Shown: positions 25,182 to 31,890 of the stretch, piece after piece | Layout of the letters: each line of letters starts with the position of its first letter | Position numbering within the stretch: position 1 is the first letter of the stretch | Origin: Pseudomonadota bacterium | GTDB taxonomy: Bacteria; Pseudomonadota; Gammaproteobacteria; Burkholderiales; Casimicrobiaceae | Direction of reading: 5' to 3' | Length of the DNA stretch: 35,427 bases | NCBI GenBank assembly: GCA_021784125.1 | Contig: JAJXTF010000007.1 | Location: forward strand, 1 to 35,427 | Made by a program: the position numbers and the translations under genes | The notes under the pieces: model-generated | What the model saw: the letters and a program-made list of their open reading frames with translations, nothing else | Told to the model about the DNA's origin: nothing | The model's database searches: none

Positions 25182-25782
25182 CACCCGCCGTCGCATCGCG
25201 ATCGGCATCCTGGTCCTGGCGGCCGCCGGGGTTTCCGGCATCGAGCGCGCTCATGCAGCCTATGGCTTCGGGACGACGCCCTCGGAATCCGAGCTTGCCG
25301 CCTTCACTTCGCCGTTGCCCGACGGGCGCGGATTGCCTGCGGGCTCCGGAACCGTCGCGCAGGGCGACACGCTCTACAAGGGGCAATGCGCGGCCTGCCA
25401 CGGCGACAAGCTCCAGGGCGGCATCGGCGACCGCCTGATCGGTGGCCGCGGGACGCTGGTCAACGACGATCCGAAGAAGGCGCCGATCAAGACCGTCGAG
25501 AGCTACTGGCCGTACGCGACGACGCTCTTCGACTACATCAAGCGCGCGATGCCGCAGACCACGCCCGGCAGCCTGAACGACGACCAGGTCTATGCGCTCT
25601 GCGCCTACATCCTGTCGGAGGCGAAGATCGTTCCTTCCGACGGCACGCTCGATGCGAAGTCACTGGCCAAGCTGAGGATGCCCAACCGCGACGGCTTCAT
25701 CCCCGATCGTCGTCCGGAGAAGTTCCCGCCGGTCGCGAAGTCACCGCACCAGAAGCTGGGTTTCGACGGCCCCCTCAAGTAG
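25165..25782 (+). CDS. soxD: Monohaem cytochrome c subunit partnering SoxC (SoxD-like)
   Basis: The 205-residue product has an N-terminal signal/anchor (RRRIAIGILVLAAAGVSG) and a haem motif at Cys75-x-x-Cys78-His79 (CAACHG), with Met129 (RAMPQTTPG) a likely distal ligand. The C-terminal RMPNRDGFIPDRRPE is typical of cytochromes in SoxCD and related sulfite dehydrogenases. Only one haem is present, whereas the classical SoxD of Paracoccus is a longer di-haem protein. The ATG at 25165 lies inside the last 17 bases of soxC, so translation is coupled. The track start at 25120 is entirely within soxC. Confidence 0.87.
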   Translation: MSTTTSTRRRIAIGILVLAAAGVSGIERAHAAYGFGTTPSESELAAFTSPLPDGRGLPAGSGTVAQGDTLYKGQCAACHGDKLQGGIGDRLIGGRGTLVNDDPKKAPIKTVESYWPYATTLFDYIKRAMPQTTPGSLNDDQVYALCAYILSEAKIVPSDGTLDAKSLAKLRMPNRDGFIPDRRPEKFPPVAKSPHQKLGFDGPLK

Positions 25783-25807
25783 CGGGAACGGTCCACGTGC
25801 AGGCGGG

Positions 25808-25824
25808 CCGGGAGCGGATCCCGG
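25808..25824. terminator. Hairpin between convergent soxD and recG
   Basis: CCGGGA and TCCCGG form a perfect 6-bp stem around a 5-base loop in the 60-bp gap between the two stop codons. There is no T-tract. Position suggests a weak bidirectional terminator. Confidence 0.3.
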
Positions 25825-25842
25825 TCCGTCGTGGAGGCGTCG

Positions 25843-27990
25843 TCACGCCTTGATGAACGCCTGCCGGCTGCCCAGCCACCGATCGAGGTGCAGCCGGGCC
25901 GCCTCGGGATCGGACTTCAGCAATTCGTCGGCGGCATCGCGTGCCTGCTCGATCAGCTCGACGTCGCGCTCGAGGTCGGCGAAGCGCAGCAGCGGCACGC
26001 CGGCCTGGCGCGCGCCGAGGAACTCGCCCGGGCCGCGGATCAGGAGGTCCTGGCGTGCGATCTCGAAGCCGTCGGTCGTCTCGTAGATCACCTTGAGCCG
26101 CTGCTTGGCGGTGTCGGTCAGCGGGTCCTCGAACAGCAGCACGCAGCTGCTCTCCGCCGCACCTCGCCCGACGCGCCCGCGCAGCTGATGCAATTGCGCG
26201 AGCCCGAAGCGCTCGGCGTGCTCGATCACCATGATCGACGCGTTGGGCACGTCGACGCCGACCTCGATCACCGTCGTCGCGACGAGCACGCCGATGTCGC
26301 CGCGCGCGAAGGCATCCATCGTCGCGGCCTTCTCGTCGGGTTTCATGCGACCGTGGACGAGGCCGACGGCGATCGGCGCCACTGCGCACCCCGAAACGCT
26401 GTCCGTGCCGGACTCGTCTGCGGCCGCCGCCTGCCGCGGACCGAACGCGCGCGTCAGCTCCGCGTGCAGCGCGACGGCAGTCTGCAACTCGAGCTTCTCG
26501 GACTCCTCGATCAACGGGCACACCCAGTAGGCCTGCCGGCCTTCGCGGCAGCCCTTGCCGACCCACGCGACGATCTCCGCGCGCCGCTTCTGGCTGACCA
26601 GGCGCGTGGAGACCAGGGTGCGCCCCGGCGGCATCTCGTCGAGCACCGACACGTCGAGGTCGGCGTAGAAAGTCATCGCCAGCGTGCGCGGGATCGGCGT
26701 CGCGCTCATCATCAGCTGGTGCGCCTCGGTCATGCCCTTGTCGCGCAGCGCGAGCCGCTGTGCGACGCCGAAGCGGTGCTGTTCGTCGATGATCGCGAGC
26801 CCGAGCCGCGGCAGTGCGACGCCTTCCTGGAACAGCGCGTGCGTCCCGATCGCGAACGATGCCGCACCGCTCTCGAGGGATTCGAGCGCCTTGCGCCGCG
26901 CTTTCGCCGGCAGCGATCCGGAGAGCCACGCGATCTCGACGCCCACGCCCGACAGCCACGACTGCAGCTTCCGGTAGTGCTGCTCGGCGAGGATCTCGGT
27001 CGGGGCCATGAATGCGACCTGCTTGCCGCTTTCGATCGCCTGCAGTGCGGCGAGCGCCGCGACGATCGTCTTCCCCGACCCGACGTCGCCCTGCAGCAGC
27101 CGTTGCATAGGAATGCCGCGGCGCAGGTCGTGGCCGATCTCCTGCCACACGCGCTCCTGCGCGTGCGTCAGCCTGAACGGTATGCGCTCGAGCAGCGCCC
27201 GGGTCAGCGCGCCGGTGCCGGTCAGCACGGGCGCACGGCGCGCCGCACGCGCCTTGCGGTGCGCCTTCAGCGACAGCTGCTGCGCGAGCAGCTCGTCGAA
27301 CTTGATGCGCGTCCACGCCGGATGCGTGCGCTCGTCGAGCGCCTTCTGCGCGGCCGCTGACAGCCTGGGCGGCGGCGCGTGCAGGAAGCGCAGCGCGTCG
27401 TCGAAGCTCCACAGGTCGCGGCGGCGCAGCAGGCCTGCGGGCAGCACCTCGGCGGTGCGCGCGGCGTCGGCCGCCAGCGCCCGCTCGACCGCCTTGCGCA
27501 GAACGTCCTGCGACAGCCCCGCCGTCGTCGGATAGACCGGCGTCAGGCGGTCGGGCAGCGGCGTGTCCTCGTAGACGACGCGAAATTGCGGGTGGACGAT
27601 CTCAGGTCCGAAATAGCCGTCGCGCACGTCGCCATAGACGCGGATGCGCGCACCCTGGGCCAGCGCTTTCTGGTGACTCGGATAGAACGAGAAGAAGCGC
27701 AGCGTCAGCGTCGCGTCACCGCGCTCGGCATCGCGCAGCAGGCAGACGAGCTGCCGGCGCGGACGGTACTGGATGTCGACGTTGGCGACGACACCCTCGG
27801 TCTGCACCGTCGCGCCGGAACGCGCCCGCGCAAGCGGAACGAGCCGCGTGTGGTCCTCGTAGCGCAGCGGCAGGTGCAGCACGAGGTCCTCGTCGCGCAG
27901 CACGCCGATGCGCTCGAGCTTGTCGGCGAGGCTCGCGCCGCGAGCGCTGCCGCCAGCCTCCTTGTGCGTCGCCGTTGGCCGATCACTCAT
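25843..27990 (-). CDS. recG: ATP-dependent DNA helicase RecG
   Basis: RecG remodels stalled replication forks and branch-migrates Holliday junctions. The 715-residue product has an N-terminal wedge/OB domain (LPLRYEDHTRL...), Walker A GDVGSGKT near residue 310, DEQH box (IIDEQHRFGV), MSATPIPRTLAMT, ATTVIEVGVDVPNA and QLRGRVGRG. The C-terminal RGPGEFLGARQAG is RecG-specific. Compared with E. coli RecG, about 20 extra residues (around AADESGTDSVSG) lie just before VGLVHGRMKP, presumably a surface loop. Start and length are otherwise normal. Confidence 0.96.
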   Translation of the reverse strand: MSDRPTATHKEAGGSARGASLADKLERIGVLRDEDLVLHLPLRYEDHTRLVPLARARSGATVQTEGVVANVDIQYRPRRQLVCLLRDAERGDATLTLRFFSFYPSHQKALAQGARIRVYGDVRDGYFGPEIVHPQFRVVYEDTPLPDRLTPVYPTTAGLSQDVLRKAVERALAADAARTAEVLPAGLLRRRDLWSFDDALRFLHAPPPRLSAAAQKALDERTHPAWTRIKFDELLAQQLSLKAHRKARAARRAPVLTGTGALTRALLERIPFRLTHAQERVWQEIGHDLRRGIPMQRLLQGDVGSGKTIVAALAALQAIESGKQVAFMAPTEILAEQHYRKLQSWLSGVGVEIAWLSGSLPAKARRKALESLESGAASFAIGTHALFQEGVALPRLGLAIIDEQHRFGVAQRLALRDKGMTEAHQLMMSATPIPRTLAMTFYADLDVSVLDEMPPGRTLVSTRLVSQKRRAEIVAWVGKGCREGRQAYWVCPLIEESEKLELQTAVALHAELTRAFGPRQAAAADESGTDSVSGCAVAPIAVGLVHGRMKPDEKAATMDAFARGDIGVLVATTVIEVGVDVPNASIMVIEHAERFGLAQLHQLRGRVGRGAAESSCVLLFEDPLTDTAKQRLKVIYETTDGFEIARQDLLIRGPGEFLGARQAGVPLLRFADLERDVELIEQARDAADELLKSDPEAARLHLDRWLGSRQAFIKA

Positions 27991-28125
27991 CGTCGCACGC
28001 CTGGCGTCGGCGACCGCTGCAGTACGCCACGGACGAGCGGGACCTCAGTCGAATGGACGATGCCGCCTTGCATTCTCTGCTGTCTATGCTTGAAGCCGAT
28101 TGTCGAGACCTTGCGCCGATCGCAA

Positions 28126-28365
28126 ATGAGTCCAACGCTGTTTCGCGACGGCGAGCTCCGGTTCTTTTTCTTTTCAAGGGAGGAACCGCGGGTCCATGTC
28201 CACGTCGCAGCCTCGAACGGCGAGGCGAAATTCTGGCTTGAACCTGATATCCGGCTGGCGCACAATTTCGGACTGAGCAGCCGGCAACTGCGCATCGCTG
28301 AAGGACTGGTCCGACGCCATGAGAGCGAAATCCGCCGACGATGGAGCGAGCACTTCGCAGGTTGA
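28126..28365 (+). CDS. DUF4160 domain protein
   Basis: The 79-residue protein matches DUF4160: SPTLFRDGELRFFFFSREEP, then HVHVAASNGEAKFWL and a C-terminal helix with RRHESEIRRRW. These small cytosolic proteins are almost always found with a DUF2442 partner, as here. The pair is often listed as a putative toxin-antitoxin-like module, but I know of no established activity. The true gene was extracted from the end of a long shadow ORF (27379-28365). No Shine-Dalgarno is obvious. The ATG at 28126 fits the family start. Confidence 0.82.
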   Translation: MSPTLFRDGELRFFFFSREEPRVHVHVAASNGEAKFWLEPDIRLAHNFGLSSRQLRIAEGLVRRHESEIRRRWSEHFAG

Positions 28366-28585
28366 AGTGACGAACGTATCCGTTCACGGCTTCTGGGTGC
28401 TCGTCGGGTCCGAGGAACTGCATCTGCCGTTTTCCCAGTTCCCGTGGTTTCGCGACGCGCCGATCGCCAAGCTCGCGCACGTAACGCGCCCCTCCCCTGA
28501 CCATCTGTACTGGCCGGACCTCGACGTCGATCTCGCAGTCGAGTCGATCAGGCACCCCGATCGCTTTCCGCTCGTGAGCCGGTAA
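28319..28585 (+). CDS. DUF2442 domain protein
   Basis: The 88-residue protein matches DUF2442, with VEVTNVSVHGFWVLVG, LPFSQFPWFRDAPI, and LYWPDLDVDLAVESIRHPDRF. It overlaps the DUF4160 gene by 47 bp in a different frame. Starting at the GTG at 28367 would remove the overlap but would cut the domain's first strand (VEVTNVS). The pair sits alone between recG (divergent) and the RidA-family gene (convergent) and could be a mobile gene cassette. Confidence 0.82.
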   Translation: MRAKSADDGASTSQVEVTNVSVHGFWVLVGSEELHLPFSQFPWFRDAPIAKLAHVTRPSPDHLYWPDLDVDLAVESIRHPDRFPLVSR

Positions 28586-28619
28586 GGCTGCGGAGCGATG
28601 CCCGCCCGCGGCCCGCTGG

Positions 28620-29069
28620 CTACGACCCCTTCGTCTGATCGAAGGCTTCCCGCCAGCCGGTCTGCGGCGATCCGCCGGGATGAGCGACCTCGGTCAACAG
28701 CGCGTTGGCCTCGACCTCGATGCGCGAGCCGCGCGGCAGCGCCGCCACCTGGAAGGTCGAGCGTGCCGGATACGGCGCTTCGAAATAGGTCGCCATGATC
28801 TCGTTGACTTTGGCGAAATCGGCGAGGTCGACGAGCAGGATCGCCAGCTTGACGATGTCGTTGAGCGTCGCATTCGCCGCGGCCAGCACCGCACGCATGT
28901 TCCTGAACACCTGGTGCGCCTGCGCCTCGATGCCCTCGACGATCTGCATGGTCTTCGGATCGAGCGGAATCTGGCCCGACATGTAGAGCATGTCGCCGAC
29001 GCGGATCGCCTGCGAATAGGGACCGATCGCGGCCGGCGCGTCCGGACTGTGGATCACCTGTTTGGTCAT
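28620..29069 (-). CDS. RidA-family (YjgF/YER057c) protein
   Basis: RidA-family proteins deaminate reactive enamine/imine intermediates. The 149-residue product has GPYSQAIRVGDMLYMSGQIPLDP, the VKLAILLVDLADFAKVNEI region and RSTFQVAALPRGSRIEVEA, which contains the conserved arginine and glutamate of active RidA. It carries about 20 extra C-terminal residues relative to the usual ~128. The ATG at 29069 follows a GGAGGGGAGC ribosome-binding site and is preferred over 29084. It is divergent from the alpha-hydroxyacid dehydrogenase gene. Confidence 0.93.
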   Translation of the reverse strand: MTKQVIHSPDAPAAIGPYSQAIRVGDMLYMSGQIPLDPKTMQIVEGIEAQAHQVFRNMRAVLAAANATLNDIVKLAILLVDLADFAKVNEIMATYFEAPYPARSTFQVAALPRGSRIEVEANALLTEVAHPGGSPQTGWREAFDQTKGS

Positions 29070-29117
29070 GCTCCCCTCCGTCATTCGTCGCGCGAGTTTA
29101 GCAGGGCGCGTTGCCTC

Positions 29118-29123
29118 TACAAT
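29118..29123 (+). promoter_or_regulatory. Candidate -10 box for the alpha-hydroxyacid dehydrogenase gene
   Basis: CTCTACAATGTCG contains TACAAT, 33 bases before the chosen ATG. A weak -35-like TTTAGC lies 15 bases upstream. Its flanks resemble the protease promoter candidate. Confidence 0.35.
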
Positions 29124-29155
29124 GTCGCCTGCCGCCCTCGCCCCGGATGCCCGCG

Positions 29156-30301
29156 ATGACCGTCATCACCAATATCGAAGACCTGCGCGTGATCGCCAAG
29201 CGGCGCGTGCCCAGGATGTTCTACGACTACGCCGACTCCGGCTCGTGGACCGAGGGCACCTATCGCGCGAACGAGGCCGATTTCCGGAAGATCAAGCTGC
29301 GCCAGCGCGTGGCCGTCAACCTCGAGAACCGGTCGCTGCGCACGACGATGATCGGCGAGGACGTCGCGATGCCCGTCGCGCTCGCACCGGTGGGGCTCAC
29401 CGGCATGCAGCACGCCGACGGCGAGATCCTTGCCGCGCGCGCGGCCGAGAAGACCGGCGTGCCGTTCACGCTGTCGACGATGAGCATCTGCTCGATCGAG
29501 GACATTGCGGCGCACACCAAGAAGCCGTTCTGGTTCCAGCTCTACGTGATGCGCGACCGCGCCTTCGTCGAGCGCCTGATCGAGCGCGCCCGCGCCGCGC
29601 GCTGCTCGGCGCTGATGCTGACGCTGGACCTGCAGATCCTCGGCCAGCGCCACAAGGACCTGAAGAACGGCCTGTCGGCCCCGCCCAAGCCGACATTCGC
29701 GAACCTCGTCAACCTCGCGACCAAGCCGCGGTGGTGCCTCGGCATGCTCGGCACCCGGCGGCGCCAGTTCGGCAACATCGTCGGCCACGTCGAGGGCGTC
29801 GGGGACATGGGATCGCTTTCGGCGTGGACCACCTCGCAGTTCGACCCCGCGCTCAACTGGGGCGACGTCGAATGGATCAAGAGACGCTGGGGCGGCAAGC
29901 TCATCCTCAAGGGCATCCAGGATCCGGATGACGCGCGGCTCGCCGCCGATTCGGGCGCCGACGCGCTGATCGTCTCCAACCACGGCGGCCGCCAACTCGA
30001 CGGCGCAGCGTCGTCGATCGAAGCGCTGCCGCCGATCGTCGATGCGGTGGGCTCGCGCATCGAGGTGTGGATGGACGGCGGCATCCGCTCGGGTCAGGAC
30101 GTGCTGAAGGCGCTGGCGCTGGGCGCCAAGGGGACACTGATCGGCCGCGCGTTCGTCTACGGACTGGGCGCGATGGGCGAGGCCGGAGTCGCGAAGGCGC
30201 TGGAGATCATCCGCAACGAGCTCGACCTGACGATGGCATTCTGCGGGCGAACGAAGGTACAGGACATCGATGCCAGCGTGCTGCTGCCGGCCAAGCCGTG
30301 A
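29156..30301 (+). CDS. lldD: FMN-dependent alpha-hydroxyacid dehydrogenase (L-lactate dehydrogenase-like)
   Basis: The 381-residue protein belongs to the glycolate oxidase/LldD family, which oxidises L-2-hydroxyacids with FMN. The N-terminus has RRVPRMFYDYADSGSWTEGT. The active site contains SNHGGRQLDG with the catalytic histidine and substrate-binding arginine, and FMN phosphate is bound by DGGIRSGQDVLKALALGA. Many betaproteobacterial members with this N-terminus are called L-lactate dehydrogenase, but glycolate or mandelate activity cannot be excluded. The ATG at 29156 is chosen. An ATG at 29147 adds three residues. Confidence 0.9.
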   Translation: MTVITNIEDLRVIAKRRVPRMFYDYADSGSWTEGTYRANEADFRKIKLRQRVAVNLENRSLRTTMIGEDVAMPVALAPVGLTGMQHADGEILAARAAEKTGVPFTLSTMSICSIEDIAAHTKKPFWFQLYVMRDRAFVERLIERARAARCSALMLTLDLQILGQRHKDLKNGLSAPPKPTFANLVNLATKPRWCLGMLGTRRRQFGNIVGHVEGVGDMGSLSAWTTSQFDPALNWGDVEWIKRRWGGKLILKGIQDPDDARLAADSGADALIVSNHGGRQLDGAASSIEALPPIVDAVGSRIEVWMDGGIRSGQDVLKALALGAKGTLIGRAFVYGLGAMGEAGVAKALEIIRNELDLTMAFCGRTKVQDIDASVLLPAKP

Positions 30302-30313
30302 GCACGCCAGATC

Positions 30314-31756
30314 TCAGAGCGTCTTGAGGAACGCCACCAGGTCGTCCTTCTCCTGCTGCGTGAAGCCGATGCCGAAGCGCGTGTCGTAGAAATCGACAAC
30401 CGCCTCGAGGTCCTTGGCGAAGCCGTTGTGGAAATACGGCGCGCGGCTGGCGAGACCCCGCAGCACCGGGCCCTTGAAGCGGCCGATGTCCTTCCACTTG
30501 CCGCTGACGAGCGCGCGGCCCGGATCGGTGGTCTGCACGGTGTCGCCGGTCACGTTATTCTGCAGCGTGTAGAGCGGCAGGTCCCGGCTGCGCCGCGACG
30601 CGTCGGCGATGCCGATGTCGAGCGGCACGGGCGTCGAGTGGTCGCCGGCGTTCGGGGAATCGTGACAGGTCGTGCAGGTGCCTGCGATCGTCGGCGCGCC
30701 GAGATCGTCGTTCAGCCCCTTGACCCCGGTGATGACAATCGGCTTGGTGTCGAACAGCCGCTCGCCGCGGGCGACCGCCGCCCGCGCTTCGCTGCGGTCG
30801 ATGCGCTCGCCGGGATCGGGCGCGTGGTGACCGACGACGTCCCAGCTCGCGTAGAGAGTGAAGACCTTCGGGTCGAAAGGCGCGCCGGTAACGTAATCCC
30901 CGGCCAGGACGTCGTTGATGCCGAAGTGGAACGGGACGGTGCTGAGATGCACCGGCCCGCCCAGCGCGCCGCGCGAGGTCAACCTGCCGGCGGCATCGTC
31001 GTACACCTGCGCCGTGTAGAGCGAAGCTTCGAAATCGATGATGGCCTCGCGCTCGGGCTGTGTGAGCGCCTGCAGCGCCTGCGCATGGCCGAGGGTCGCA
31101 GCGTTGGCCTGGTCGGCGAGATCGAAGTGGATGCTCGCGAAGCAGATGCCGGTGACGGTGCCGGTGAGGCAATCCTTCGATGCCGGATCGCGAAACGTCT
31201 CCCGGCCGTCCCACATCACCGCGCTCAGGAAGCGCAGGTTGGTCGCGGGCAACGGTCGGCGGAACAGCGACAGGTCGGAAGCGCTGGCGTGGCCGTAGGG
31301 ATCATCGACGCCGACCAGCGTGAATTCGGCACCGTCGGGGATCGGCAGGCCGACACGGATCAGCCCCTTGGTCAGCAGCATCGCATAGGCCTTGCGACGC
31401 GCAGCGAGCGTCGACACGTCGGCGGTAGGCGAGACAGAGCCGTCATTGCTGCGAAAGATCGGGTCGGTACCCCCGCTGGCCCTGAAACGGGCCTGGACGT
31501 TGGCCGGCGTGATCGTCCAGCCGGCGCTGGCCTGGTGGCAGGTGCCGCAGCTGCGGCCGTTGGTACCGAAGACCTTGAAGAACGGGCTGCCGAGGTCGAT
31601 GCTCCCCGCCGTCGAGTAAGTCGCCGCCATCCCGGAGGGGTTGTTGAACAGGAGCAGCGGCGGCAGCTGCCGCGACGTCTGTGCAAGCGCTGCGCCGGGC
31701 AGCAGCAGCGCAGCGAGGGTTCCCGATGCAATCGATATCCAACGCGATGCAGCCAT
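30314..31756 (-). CDS. Di-haem cytochrome c peroxidase-like protein (MauG/CcpA superfamily)
   Basis: The 480-residue exported protein has a Sec signal (GTLAALLLPGAALAQ). Two c-type haem sites follow, Cys70-x-x-Cys73-His74 (SCGTCHQ) and Cys361-x-x-Cys364-His365 (TCTTCHD), spaced as in bacterial di-haem peroxidases. The C-terminal PYFHNGFAKDLEAVVDFYDTRF is typical. Members reduce hydrogen peroxide in the periplasm or oxidise protein or aromatic substrates. At 480 residues it is longer than classical CcpA (~330), closer to the MauG-like or uncharacterised branches. It is 134 bp downstream of the kinase gene on the same strand, with a GGAG site before the ATG. Confidence 0.88.
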   Translation of the reverse strand: MAASRWISIASGTLAALLLPGAALAQTSRQLPPLLLFNNPSGMAATYSTAGSIDLGSPFFKVFGTNGRSCGTCHQASAGWTITPANVQARFRASGGTDPIFRSNDGSVSPTADVSTLAARRKAYAMLLTKGLIRVGLPIPDGAEFTLVGVDDPYGHASASDLSLFRRPLPATNLRFLSAVMWDGRETFRDPASKDCLTGTVTGICFASIHFDLADQANAATLGHAQALQALTQPEREAIIDFEASLYTAQVYDDAAGRLTSRGALGGPVHLSTVPFHFGINDVLAGDYVTGAPFDPKVFTLYASWDVVGHHAPDPGERIDRSEARAAVARGERLFDTKPIVITGVKGLNDDLGAPTIAGTCTTCHDSPNAGDHSTPVPLDIGIADASRRSRDLPLYTLQNNVTGDTVQTTDPGRALVSGKWKDIGRFKGPVLRGLASRAPYFHNGFAKDLEAVVDFYDTRFGIGFTQQEKDDLVAFLKTL

Positions 31757-31890
31757 GGCGAGCTCCGATCCGGGCGCCGGATTCCCCGGCCTCTACCTGA
31801 CGAATCGGAAACGGTGATCGGGAACCGACAGCTCCGCCGACGAACGGCGGGATTTCCGCCTCCGCGCCGATGGCCGGTGGGTAGCGGGCC

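Noticed and set aside
28367-28585. Shorter DUF2442 gene starting at a GTG after the DUF4160 stop
   Set aside because: It would avoid the overlap but remove the first conserved strand of the domain, so the ATG at 28319 is preferred.
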